Shown here piece by piece: positions 52,301 to 64,000 of a DNA stretch of 64,000 nucleotides (the first letter of the stretch is position 1; every line of letters begins with the position of its first letter). A model generated the notes under the pieces. The model had not been told where the DNA came from and ran no database searches. It was given only the letters and a program-made list of their open reading frames with translations. The DNA lies in the NCBI GenBank assembly GCA_029721515.1, contig CM056556.1, positions 12,110,098 to 12,174,097 of the forward strand. Direction: 5' to 3'. The stretch comes from Synanceia verrucosa (taxonomy: Eukaryota > Chordata > Actinopteri > Perciformes > Synanceiidae). The position numbers and the translations under genes are program-made.

Positions 52301-55300
52301 TTTGTCATGCCGCCCCAGAGGTTCACTTGAGAAATGTGTTTAAATATTGGGCTGGCGCCACTTGTCCGAGCATTCCTCCAACCTTGGCTGTAGATAATGA
52401 CCTTCAGCTGTTGGAAGTGGAAACTCCACAGCGAGGTGATGCTTTCAGCCCCGCCGGCCGGCTTATAGCTAAGACAGCCGGCACGCCTGGCCCGTTGTGG
52501 AATACCACTCCAAGCATCACCGCTCTCACCGCTGTTACTCTACCTCGTAACAACGCTAAAGTAAAGCCCTTTTACTGACAGTTGTGCTGTGTACTTTCTC
52601 GCATTTGGGATACAACAAACACCACACGGGTTCATTCTGTTCAGTCTTGTTTAACAGGCAAATCAAGGACACTGTTACTGCTCCTATCAGACAGTTCCTC
52701 CCCTCAGGGTGCTTCATGTTTGTTTTTGTGAGGGACACCCCCCCCCACCCCCCTCAGTTCACACATTACTGTAGGCATCTCAAACAGGGTCAGCCTTTCA
52801 GGGATATCTCAGGGGTGGAAAGGAAATGTCCTCTGAATAGAACAGCTAGAGGGAACATTTCAGATTCCTCACTGCTGCTCTGCTTCAGCACCTCACCTGC
52901 CCTTTTAGTTTTCCTTTGTGGCGTGTGTGACTCTTTGAAGATCATTGTTACAACGTGCACCCTCCTGCACCTTCCCACAAGCTTTGTGGTTATAGAGTAG
53001 AACCTGGAAAAACAATCTTGCTACTAGTACTACTGTATGTTTGTGACCCTTAATATCTAGAGTTTTTTCCTTTGCAGACTGAGTCAAAGAAATGTTGATT
53101 TAGATATTTGAGTTCATAGTTCACAGTATCGCTGTACTCGATTGCATAATACTGGACATTCTAGCAAACATTTGTCCCTACAGTGTAATAATTGGCGCTC
53201 TGGGCTTGCTTGGTGAAAGTACACTGCAGTGACTGTTGTTTTAGAGCAAAGCAACTTTAAAAACAAGTCCAGAGTGGAGCAGCTCCCAGATGTGATTATA
53301 GAACTGTACAGGACAGGGTGTGCCTTGAAAAGCAAACTGGCTCAGCCACCCCACACCAACACGCTTGAGGAAAGGTTACTTTTACTTCTGTGTATAATCC
53401 GTTTGTTTGCTTTCTCTGTGTGTAAACTACAGTGTGGAACGAGTGTGTAGGCTTTTTCCTTCTCCCCCAGCAGCAGCAGAGATGTGGCAGGTGGAGGACG
53501 AGCCTGTGAGCCGGCTATTATTAGCCCGCAAGAGACACCATGATGATAGTGGACCCAGGCTGGACAGCCTCTCACAGCCACCCTGGAATCACTGTGTGGA
53601 CAGTTACGTCCAAAACATATGCCTGCCAGTCATTATCTGTGTCCTCTCTGTGTGTGCTCTTTCACAATATCTAAAAATACACATAATGTCTGTGTTGCAT
53701 TGAATAATTTAGGAATATGGTAAATTATTGTGTCCACCAGCTTCAATAGTTTCATCTGATCCTCAGTCACTACACTGTATGCATGCTTGACTGACTGTTC
53801 CTCTTCTGTCTGAAAGATAACGTTCATCTTCCCACTCAGAAAGGTTTTAGCCAGCTCTGCCACCACCTTCGCCCTCATATCTCTCTGTTACTGAAGGATC
53901 AGTGACTGGGAGGCTTGTTTTCAGAGTTTGAATGTATAGAGTGGGTAGTTCAGCCCACAGCCGCAGGAAGTGTGTAAAGCAGGAGTGGCAGCAGACTGAG
54001 ATTAGCGCTGGTCTGATAATACAGCCATGGAGACTAGCCACATATATTTAACTGGGCGACAGTGGTGGAAGATGTGTTCACGCTTCTCATTCAGTCTGTC
54101 AGTGGGTCAATTATGAGTGAAATGACTGTGTAGTTATGTCATGGGAGAGTGGCAATAAAGTTCCCGTGTTTACTGATGGAGTCACTCCTGTCTTTAGTCT
54201 GAACTTTGAGTTCATAAAGTTCAGAATTCAAACTCATTAACTAGCTGCCATAATCACATGTCCACAAGCATGCCACAGTGAGAAGTGAGACAATAATCCA
54301 CTGAGAGATGCTCTCTAAGTCGCAACTCTGTCGTGAAATACTCAGAGTTTTTGGGATTTTTTCAGTGGACTGATCTCTCGGGGATGGCTAGAAATTTGGC
54401 AGGAGGGTTGCTGAAGTGGGAGGACAGCAGCTTTGTCCACACTGCCGGCCTGTCTGATTGTTCTCTGTCTTGCCGGGAAACAGGAAGTGATGGACTATAC
54501 CTCAATATTTCAGCTTTTGACACATGGCTTCCTCCCTGACGTCTGTCTTCACCCATAGCTGTATCCTGTTGTTTATTGTCACGTATTTCATTAGACATTC
54601 TTGAAAGAAATGATGCAGATACGACACTCAGTAATGTCAGTGTCTTTTTTTTCTATTCCTGTGTCTGCAGCGGGCAGTTTGCAATCGTGAAACGCTGCAG
54701 AGAGAGGAGTACAGGCATTGAGTACGCAGCCAAGTTCATCAAGAAGCGTCAGAGTCGAGGGAGCAGACGTGGCGTAAGAAGAGAGGAGATTGAGAGGGAA
54801 GTGGACATCCTGCAGCAGCTCCAGCACAACAACATTGTAGCTCTACACGATGTTTACGAGAACCGCACAGATGTGGTGCTCATCCTCGAGCTGTGAGTCA
54901 ACAATCCATCATAATATACATACAGCAGTCAACTCATCCCCACAGAATAATGTTGTTTACACGTACTGATCTGTGAGTTTAAGCCTGTGAACATACAGTA
55001 GATTGTCTGCTGAAAAAAAATTTGCCAGGATCACGGGTGCCAAAAGAACTGCACGTCTCTCACAAATTCAGTAAGGCTTGTATTGAAAAGAGGCCTCAGA
55101 GGGCCCCGTTTGGATCCAGTGGGTGCCTGGCAACAATTAACTAAAAGACTGAAAGAAAGGTCAGTCCAGTCAATGCAGGGGTAAACTGACTGACAGAACA
55201 GTTCCTGTCAGATGCAGGATGAGACACCGAGCCATTCAGCCTATTAGCTTTTCTTTGTCTGAATATGAAAGGCCTTCATGTTTATGGGCTGTCAGCTGGT

Positions 55301-55447
55301 TAAAGGATGCGTTATTTTTTTTTCACAAGTAGGCCCAATTGTTACCACAAACAAACATATCTAAGGCATCCTGAACCACTGCATCCAAATCCTGAGAAGT
55401 CACTTTAGATAAGGTTCAAGAGAGTCCAGATTATCTGAGCCCTCAGG

Positions 55448-55506
<59 letters not shown>

Positions 55507-58500
55507 AGGGTGTCTGGAGGAGAGCTGTTCGATTTCTTAGCTCAGAAGGAGTCTCTCAGTGAAGAGGAGGCCACTCAGTTTATCAAACAGATCCTTGATG
55601 GAGTCCAGTACCTCCACTCCAAGAGGATTGTGCATTTTGATCTGAAGGTATGACATGCTCCATCTGTGCATCTTTATCTATATTTGCCACATGATGACAA
55701 GTGCCACAGCTACAACATGCATGGTTTGAGCAGGACTTAGTGTCAAATATATATAGCAGGTGTTTAAAATCTCGCTATCCTGCATCAAACATCCTTCCTG
55801 TATTCTGTGGCTGGAGTCCAGACTCTCAGATACAGACACCACAAGGTTATCTCCTGACTTTCAGAGAGCAGTCGCCCACGCTGCTGATAGCCACTGTCCT
55901 GTTTTTCTGCAGCTGCAGCTCCTCTTCACTCTTAATACTTTTCATTAGGCAATTAAGGGAAAAGGACACTCAGTGAAGGACTCGATTCAAACCTACCTGA
56001 GGTTGTGACCTTCGCTTCACAATGACCTATCTATGTGCAAATTTGTGTAAAAATGACAAGTTGTGTGCTGAACTATTTCTTGGTAGGGACCACTATGGGA
56101 AGTTACTGGTGCTGACCAAGAAATAGTCCAACATGTAACACGCATAAATGTTGATTTCCATTGTTTTTGTAGGGCAAACAAGTTAGACACAATTTTTTTA
56201 ACTCAAGAAGTGCCACATGATTTGTTCCTTTTGGACAGAAGTGGCCAACTGTTTCCTACATTTCCAGTCTTTATGCTAAGCTATGTAGAAGCTTCAGAGC
56301 GGTGTCAATACTCTCTTCATTAACTCTCTGCAACAATGTGAATAAGTAAAATTCAACGTTTTCTTTAATATTTGAATATTTTACACTGACGAGTATGACT
56401 GTAACCCTTACAATGTTATTCTTTAATGCTTACACAAAAGGCAGCCAGGTAACCAGATAACCTTTACCCAGCATTGTTTACGTATCACCAAGTCTTTGAA
56501 TTGAGAGAAATCTGCTGACAAACAATATTATTTTTTTTGCACTTCAGCCTGAAAACATAATGCTGCTGGACAGGAATGTTCCTCTTCCCCGAATCAAACT
56601 CATAGACTTTGGCCTGGCCCATAAATTAGAAGCTGGGGCAGATTTCAAAAACATTTTTGGAACTCCTGAATTTGTAGGTAAGTGTTTTTTATATGAGATG
56701 TGTTTGTGATGAAGACCATTTGAAGATTGGTATTCAGCCTGGTGCTGTTTGTGAAGCAAAGTGTTTGCTGTCTATTTTCAGCTCCAGAGATAGTCAACTA
56801 TGAGCCGCTAGGATTGGAGGCAGACATGTGGTAAGAGCTTTTAATTACCCCTGACTCTGTTGCCTTCCATACACCAGGCTGCAGTGCATACCTCTGGATT
56901 AACCTTGTGCTGTTTTTTTCACAGGAGCATTGGAGTCATCACATATATCCTGTAAGTTATGATGATGAACTGGGAATGTTAACATACCTAAATAGAGATT
57001 ATCGAGGGCAGTCTAAGCGAGTGTGTGTGACTGTTGTTTCAGTCTGAGCGGGGCGTCGCCGTTCCTCGGCGAGACGAAGCAAGAAACTCTGGGAAACATC
57101 TCGGCGATGGACTACGACTTTGACGATGAGCTCTTCAGCAATACAAGTGAGCTGGCCAAGAGCTTCATCAGACAGCTTCTGGAGAAGGACACAAGGTAAA
57201 AGAACTGACAAGCAGCTGAAGGCCAAAGGTCAACTTTCACTATTCCCACACAAATGACAGTATTGGAGGGTTCACTGCAATAAGTCCTCAGCACACATAA
57301 TGGAGGAACCTGGCCCACAAGAACACAGAAATCTAGATTGAGGATTTATGCACCACATATAATAAACAAGCAAAGCACTGTGTGTCTTTCTTTGCACCAT
57401 GTGATCTTATTCTTGTTGCTTAACATGTGTGTCCAATTAAATGTGCCTCCATGAAACTGAATATTCCTGTGAAAGTGAACCCAGGCTGCATGTATTCCTG
57501 AGACACTCATGCATCTTAAACCATGGTCAGAGTTGTTCAGGTGTGTTTACTCAGCTGCATTTTCTTTCCCGTCATTTTAGAAAACGGATGACCATACAAG
57601 ATGCCCTCAACCATCACTGGATTAAGGTATGCGCTTAATTTGTGTGTATTATAGCATGTTTTTATTCTCTCATAACTGTCAGTCCCACCTAACAGTTGAT
57701 GTTAAAAGCAACATACAGAAAACGTGTTTCTTAATAGAGGGGACAATCCATGTTCTGGCGTGTTGAACTTTTTCATAGTTACTGTGTATTGTTTCTATCA
57801 CTGCACCACACCCTCTCTGAGGATATTTTTTCACCTCACTTAGCGACACACATCTTTTTCAGCAATACAGTGATTGAAACGAAACAAGAGCTCACTAATT
57901 GTGTGTTTAATGGCATGGAGATATAACAACTTGTGACGTTGAAGAAGTCTGCTCCAACATTCGTCGCTGAGATGCATGTAAATGGTGTTTTGCTGTGGAG
58001 TCTCCATCCTGTTTGGATACAAGCATGAAGCCAGGAAACATAACATCCTGAACAGGAGTATCTGCTGTTTTTAGTGGTGCTCTTACCTGACATGGCTTGC
58101 TGTAGGGTCACACACTAATCTTACAGAACCACGTCTGGTGGGATATTCACCGCTGTGTGTGTTTTCAAGATGCAACAATGAGACAGCCTCTCACTCAGTA
58201 TCCCCCCTCCACCCCTTCTGTCTGAAGTCCTGTGGCCACATGGAAGATGATAGTGCTGCCTCCAAGGCTGAGAAGAAAGCGGAGCAGCTCAAGACGAAGC
58301 GTCTAAAGGAATACACCATCCAGTCCCACTCCAGCGTCCCCCAGAACAACACATATGCCAACTTTGAACGTTTTGCCCATGTGGTGGAGGATGTCAGTCT
58401 GATGGAGACAGGGCTGTCAGAGGTGGCAGAAGCTCGGCACACTCTGCAGGGTGACATAGAGGCATTACTCTCCATCTACAACGACAAGGAGAGCTGGTAC

Positions 58501-58851
58501 AAGGAAGAGAGTGAGACTGCGAGGAAGCAGCTGTCTCAGGTCCACTATGAGTTCCGTAAAGTGGAGGGTACGAGGAGGCTGCTGCAGGAGGATATGAAGT
58601 CTGTAGGTGCCTGTCTGGAGAGCATCAGTGGGAAGTACAGCCAGAGGCAGAGTCAGCTGGACACTCTGAGGCAGGAGCTGAACTCTGAGCTGCAGTGGCT
58701 GCAGGACGTGATGAGCTCGCTGCATCCAGAAGGAGCCAACGGCAGCGTCCGTAGCAGCAGTCTGAATACAGACATGAAGCAGGCACTGAAAGAGCTGCTG
58801 CATCAGTCCTGCAGGAGGGAACTGAGCCCTGAGGTCACAGAGTCTGGCTAA
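49397..58851 (+). CDS. dapk2: dapk2 alternative isoform with ZIPK-like leucine-zipper tail
   Basis: The first eight coding exons (through 57626) can splice instead to a terminal exon at 58228-58851, in phase, giving 281 + 207 = 488 residues. The acceptor is CTGTCTGAAG after a pyrimidine-rich tract. With this choice the segment after HHWIK keeps exactly the spacing of DAPK3 before LKTKRLKEYTIQSHSSVPQN. The tail then gives NTYANFERFAHVVED and a long heptad-patterned region (about residues 345-460), homologous to the DAPK3/ZIPK C-terminus. It lacks the calmodulin segment. Such an isoform is known from human DAPK2 (DRP-1 beta). A good AATAAA at 59803 could end this transcript before the calmodulin exons. 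The frame is intact over 624 nt. Confidence 0.85.
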
Positions 58852-61181
58852 CATATACAAATGTGAAACATGTTTTTTAAAATCAGGCTGTTTGAATTCT
58901 ACACATTGTTTTTTTTTTGTCAGCAGCACAAATTTTGAATGTATTTCTATATACATGACATATACTTGATATTTTATTTATTTCACATTCTTATTTTCTT
59001 GTGTGAACGCTGTAATGCGATACTAATATGCTATATGCGAAATCAGAATTAGAAGAGAATACCACTTTCATACAGTAAATACACTATATTGTCAATGTGG
59101 AGCTGCAGGAAGGAGATGGTTAGTTTAGTTTAGCATAAAGAAGGGAAACAGCTAGCTTGGCTCTGAATGTAAAAATCATCTGCCTACCTGCACTAAAGCT
59201 CTAAAAAGCCAAAGTGTAACAATGGCAAATTGTGGTTTTAAGTTACATAATTATGGCATATTGGTAGGAATTATTCTACATTGAAAGTCATATCAACAGA
59301 TGACCACATTCTTGTTTGACTGAGGGGTTTGGTAGCTTTTTGACAAGTATAATGAAGATAAATATTATGTTATGAATGTTTTTACTGTGTGGTCAGAAGA
59401 AGATAAAGGATCAAATCATCTCAATGGAATGTATTAGAAGTTCACATTGTTTTTATTGATTTATTATTTCATTCCATTATATTTATCAAACTGTATATTG
59501 ATGTGTATATTGTTTATAATAGGTTACATATGTAGACTTGGATGTATTTTTTTGGTTATTTTTCATTGATTCAAATGAGCACTTTTTTTAAAGGTTGAAT
59601 TTATTTATTTACTTTTTTATTATTTCTTTCTTGGAGATGTTTTATGAGCCGACTTGAAAAACATCTATGATAAGATCACATGTGGTTCAAAATGTGTCAT
59701 CAATGTGCCTTATCAGTGTTTTTAGCATCTAAACAGATATTTCTGCACATGCTTTACACTTTTTGTGCACACTGACATGATCCACTGTTGTCTAAACAGC
59801 AAAATAAATATTTATCATATGTTCACAAATTCTTGTGATTTAGATTTCAGTATACTTCCTGTTCCACTACCTTAGCATAACATTTCTGAACTTGCTTGAA
59901 CATTTGACATGAACATGAAAGATATTTAATCTTCCTCATTGTGTCTCTGCAGCCTCTGAATCCCAGACAGGCCATGGTGAAGAGATTGTCAGTTGTCAAC
60001 TTGGAGAACTTTAAGAGACAGTATGCCAGACGCAGGTGGAAGGTGAGCGATATTTGTAGCACAGCTAAAGTGATCAGGGTTGTATAAAAACTGTTGTACT
60101 TTGATTGATATCAGGCTTCACTCTCTTTGCTTGTATCTGTTCAACAGCTGTCATTCAGAATTGTGGCTCTGTGCAATCACTTAACACGGATCATGAAGAA
60201 AGGCCACAAGCTGCCAGACCAGGACGCGGTAAGAAATAGCTGCCAACGGTAAAGGCTCAGTCTGGACATTTTGGGACTTTTTATATTCACTGTCTGGTTA
60301 AAGCTGCAGCCTGTTAGCTTAGTTTATCAGAAAGACAGCATAGAGACTACAGCATTACATCATGTGATATTAATGTTGCCGTATAATGTCCAGTATTTGC
60401 ATAATTTCACTGGAAATAGTCTGCAATTCGCTCACTGTTGGTTTCATACTTACATGTCAGTTTGGAACTTTGATTGCAATGATTTCCAGCAACATGTCAT
60501 ATCATTCAGTTACAACACATCTACTTTGCTTTTGCCAATTTTTTTCAGTGCTTCAAATGAGCACTTTTACTTCAGGCTGAATTTATTTATTTAAAGAAAC
60601 ACATTTTATATAATAGCAGTGCACAACAACAGCTCCTGTTACACTGCACTCTTTTAATAAGCCATGGGGTCTTTTGTCAATAGGAGGTTGCTAATTAATA
60701 AATGGAAACTTGGAAATAATTCCTCCTGGCCAAGAAATGTGCAGCACATAAATTCTCATGAATTGTTTTCACACTGAAGTTTTTGTATGGATTAAACAAC
60801 CAATAAAGTGTCAACTTGAGCTTTGGAGATGCTGTTAGGTGGGTTTTGTGTCAGACAAAGCCAGTTAAGCTGTTTAATCCTTTTTAGCTAAGCTGAGTTT
60901 ACAGCTGCAGGCTGTCGTTTCATATTTGCTGTACTGCACAAACATGAGAAGGCTATCAATCTTCACCACTGTGCAATAATAATGCATTACCTACTCTCTG
61001 AACAGAAGTGTATTGGATGCATTGGTATTTTGCATCATCACCTGTCACAACACAAACAATTTCTCAATTGTTGTTTCTCATTTTCACGTTTGGATTTTTT
61101 TAGAGGGATTGTGAAAGTGACCAAGAAGAAGAAATCCTGAAGAAGAGGCCGAGAGGCAGAAAGAGAAGCAGTACTTCCTGA
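49397..61181 (+). CDS. dapk2: death-associated protein kinase 2, short calmodulin-type isoform
   Basis: Eleven coding exons join in phase: 49397-49473, 54671-54892, 55509-55647, 56548-56677, 56782-56830, 56925-56951, 57043-57195, 57581-57626, 59953-60042, 60148-60228, 61104-61181. They give 363 residues (human DAPK2 370). It is a Ca/calmodulin-regulated Ser/Thr kinase linked to cell death, autophagy and granulocyte biology. Kinase features: glycine loop LGSGQFAIV, ATP-binding Lys47 in AAKFIKK, the family basic loop KKRQSRGSRRGVRREEIERE, HFDLKPEN with Asp144, DFG at 166-168 and GTPEFVAPE. The autoregulatory calmodulin segment is KRLSVVNLENFKRQYARRRW, where the Ser matches the inhibitory autophosphorylation site. 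The tail RGRKRSSTS matches the conserved DAPK2 end. The start is the first in-frame ATG; MKTPGMAVFKQQHVDDFY aligns with human. Confidence 0.94.
52340..52560. other. GC/CpG-rich patch in dapk2 intron
   Basis: A local GC-rich stretch with clustered CpG (around GCCGGCCGGC and CAGCCGGCACGCC) inside otherwise AT-rich intron sequence. It could be an internal promoter, an unannotated exon or a decayed repeat. No known protein is recognised in any frame. Confidence 0.25.
55449..55502. repeat. (TG)27 at dapk2 kinase-exon acceptor
   Basis: Twenty-seven uninterrupted TG units followed by TTACAG, the acceptor of the exon at 55509 that encodes the VSGGELFDFL to HFDLK part of the kinase. No separate pyrimidine tract is present. 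Confidence 0.95.
59803..59808 (+). terminator. dapk2: polyadenylation signal for ZIPK-like dapk2 isoform
   Basis: AATAAA about 0.95 kb after the stop of the alternative terminal exon and only about 145 bp before the next (calmodulin-segment) exon. This suggests competition between polyadenylation and splicing. Confidence 0.5.
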
Positions 61182-63400
61182 GAGCATCTAGTTGTAAAGG
61201 ACAGTGACTCTGCACCTTTTTTGATGCACACTTTGCAGCTGTTACATCATCTGACAGCTTTAAATGCAGCATTTTCATTGGTTGGTGACCCACAAAACCA
61301 GCAGATCAACTGCTGTGTGTGTCTGCTATTTCTAACTTTGAGCTTCTGTTTTCTGGCACAAGAAAAGATAACTGGACTGTTGTTGACAGGATCTGAGAAG
61401 CCAAGTTAGTACCACATCCACAAGAATTTAGGAAGCTTCCTCTTATAACTGCAGTCTTAAAAGTGCCTCAGCTGTTGTTGAACATCTGAGAACTGACAGT
61501 GTTAAATTCCTTTCTTTTTCTGCAGGCTGCATGTGAGGATTTACAAGTGGTGCACTGACCGATAAATAAGATGTTGGTCGATCTTCATAGACAAATGTTT
61601 ACATGTTGTCTTGCTTAACAGCAATGATTGTGTAAACACACCGTTTACCATTAATCTCTTTGTTTGCCTGAAGACTTCAGGTAATTAACATATGATATTT
61701 TGAATTACTGTCAATTACTTGTGTCCAATCCGGCCATAAATGCATCTTATGTTATGCATAAATAAGACAGTATATAGATTAATATATAAATCTAAAATGA
61801 ATTTCACAGTTTTTAAAGCAGCTGTTAGGGCCTGGTGTATACATATTATACATAAATATCAGCCAAATGTCTTAATTTCACTGTTACTTGTATCTTAGCT
61901 CTTTAAAATGAGCACACACTGTTTTAAACAAATGTGGGTTTTTTTCTGTTCACTTTTATGTATTATAAATTGAAATTGTGTTTAATAAATTAATGAACAT
62001 GATAATTTCCTTTGTGCTTTTCTATTAGGTAACTAACAATAATGAATATACAGCACCATTAAAACCTTAAATTTAATTAGGCAGTCTGGCCTCAAGTGTG
62101 ATTATGACCATATATTGACCTAATATGAAATGACAATCATGCCGTACAAACCTTTCACAATGTCAATGCTCCTGTCAAACCACAATGAGACTACAAAGGT
62201 AGACAAATACCAGTGGCCCATGACAATAAATACTTGAACATCACTGAGCACTAATTGTGCACAATTTTTCTTTTCCCTCTGGCCTCTGAATATTAATTAA
62301 GTCTCACAACAGAAATGTTGTTTGGGCTCAGTTGGGCTCAAAGAGATTGGAGGGATAATTTGACGTGAACTAAATACATTTTTGGCAGCGACACAATGTA
62401 GGCCAATTATACACTGATGCTAAGAAAGGAGTCGTAATTAACAATTGGGTCGGTCTGATCGGTAAGCCTGTTTGGGCTTCAGTATCTCTATACAGAATTA
62501 CATAATGTTCAGTATAATCAGTGAATATTTATGTATGAGGGTTTACATTAAATTAGATTAGATAAAAATGTATTGTCATTACAGATGTCACATGTACAAG
62601 TATTGCATCTAACCAGAAGTGCAAAAAAAAAAACAAAAAAAAAAAACAGTAACAAATAATATGATGTACTACAGGTTATGGGATATGTGGTACATATATG
62701 GATCTATATGTAAGTATTTACAATTATATACACAAGTGCATATTATGTAATATGTCCATGCAACAAGTAACATGCATTCATTTGACCCTCCCTGCCAAAA
62801 TAACACCCACATAGTTAAACTTCATGAACTCAGTTTGTAACTAAGGCTCTCTGTTAAAAACTGTATAGTCTCCAAGCTAAACATGAGACAACTTGTGTTG
62901 GCTTAAATTAAATTAATTCAATCAATCTTTTACACTAAAACATATAATAAAACATAGAGGTATGCAGAAATGTGTACTATATTAAACTAAAACAGCTGTT
63001 TCCCCAGACTGAGCAGAACTCCTTATGATGGCTGAAGTGATCTTTGTGTGTGAAATTGTGGGACTGGTCATTTACATCTTCACAGTGTGGAAAAAAAAAT
63101 GTTTCAGTGCTTTGATTTTTGTCACTTCATCTTTACATTTTTAGTAAATAAATACATTGACAGCAGTATACATGACATAAAAAGCATTATCCAGAGTACA
63201 TACTATTTGGAAAGGTCTCTTGAATATAAATATATTTGTGATGCACAAGAATCATTCACCAATTTCAAACTGAATTCATTATTTATACTCAAATTTGAGC
63301 CAACAACAACAACATTTCTTTCTGTTCAGGAATGCAAGTAAAATTGTATGTATTAATTTAATGTAATTTGGCATCTCAATCAAAAAAACTGATGAATGAA
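61182..63400 (+). other. dapk2 3' UTR and downstream DNA
   Basis: A long AT-rich region with a likely dapk2 polyadenylation signal AATAAA at 61984-61989. At about 62567-62600, TGTATTGTCATTACAGATGT resembles the retroelement tail at 9549. No further gene is seen. Confidence 0.4.
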
Positions 63401-63782
63401 CTCCTGCCGCCAAGGAGGTTATGATTTCACTGGGGCTTGTTTGTTTACGTGTTGGTTTGCAAAATAACTCAAAAAGTTGTAGACAGATTTTGATGAAATT
63501 GTCAGGGATGGTCAGAAGTGGCCTGACTTAAAACCGATTCAAGGTCATCAAGGTCAAATGAAAGGTCATGCCATAGTAATGTATGGGAAATTTAGGATAT
63601 TTCTGAACGCTCCAGGGTGAACAATTTTCAGCCAATCGTCACCTAATTTGGTTTATAAACTAATATAGGAATCCAGAAGTCACCGATTCAGGTCAGTCAC
63701 CACCAAAAATTAATCAGTTTTAAGTTAGGCCACTCCTGACCAAACAAGCCCCAGTGAAAACATCACCTCCTCAGAGGAGGTA
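63401..63782. repeat. foldback MITE-like repeat, second copy
   Basis: It starts CTCCTGCCGCCAAGGAGGTT and ends CATCACCTCCTCAGAGGAGG. Terminal arms sharing TTTCACTGGGGCTTGTTTG are inverted at the right end as CAAGCCCCAGTGAAAAC. It shares the arms and the ACCACCAAAAATTAATCAG core with the copy at 36064-36402, but has a different, longer middle. Confidence 0.75.
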
Positions 63783-63855
63783 ACAACAATGATTATATTT
63801 TAGCATTAGATATATATTTTTGATGAAAGAGTTTGTACATACTGGTGGAGATAGA

Positions 63856-63880
63856 AAATAAATAAATAAATAAATATAAA
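63856..63880. repeat. (AAAT)n run
   Basis: A short AAAT tetranucleotide repeat followed by A/T-rich sequence. Confidence 0.7.
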
Positions 63881-64000
63881 ATAAAATATTTTGCTAATCA
63901 GTAACACTGATAATTTAGGGCAATGGTGGCAATGCTGGGTGGTGGTCCAATACATTTTTAAGCACTGTAGCTGTCAATAGTCACACTGTTGACTTTATAC

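Overview
This is vertebrate nuclear DNA, almost certainly from a ray-finned (teleost) fish. Genes are split into many short exons with GT-AG introns. The intergenic DNA is AT-rich and holds fish-type Tc1 transposons, LINE 3' ends, a tRNA-type SINE, MITEs and long TA/TG microsatellites. I rebuilt six protein-coding genes and one dead gene by joining exons with consistent splice phase and comparing the predicted proteins with remembered human family members.

Layout: (1) 1-2869, an acsbg1 pseudogene (+) with two in-frame stops and two frameshifts, cut off downstream by an L1 fragment (about 3150-4610). (2) 5178-8440, idh3a (-), mitochondrial NAD-dependent isocitrate dehydrogenase alpha subunit, with an extra in-frame 66-nt exon. 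(3) 8.5-16 kb, a transposon-rich stretch: a coiled-coil pseudogene or retroposon, half a Tc1 element, a LINE 3' end and a complete but dead Tc1 element. (4) 16083-18497, lrrc61 (-). (5) 19658-24831, cib2 (+), an EF-hand protein. (6) 26.1-28.2 kb, microsatellites, another Tc1 half and a SINE with perfect target-site duplications. (7) 28261-30413, sh2d7 (-), an SH2 adaptor. (8) 34081-46665, tbc1d2b (+), a PH/coiled-coil/TBC Rab-GAP. (9) 49397-61181, dapk2 (+), a death-associated protein kinase with two alternative C-termini.

The order and orientation acsbg1 - idh3a - cib2 - sh2d7 - tbc1d2b match human 15q24-q25 exactly as I remember it (read in reverse). This supports calling cib2 rather than cib3, sh2d7 rather than hsh2d and acsbg1 rather than acsbg2. 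lrrc61 breaks the block and sits beside the transposon cluster. The genes do not form one pathway: they cover mitochondrial TCA metabolism, Ca/Mg-binding adaptor function, phosphotyrosine signalling, Rab GTPase control and Ca/calmodulin-kinase signalling.

I found no wholly new system. The observations most worth a second look are the dual ZIPK-like/DAPK2-like ends of dapk2, pure TG repeats sitting on two 3' splice sites, the idh3a cassette exon, the acsbg1 decay, a possible convergent CTCF-motif pair, and two unexplained minus-strand reading frames.
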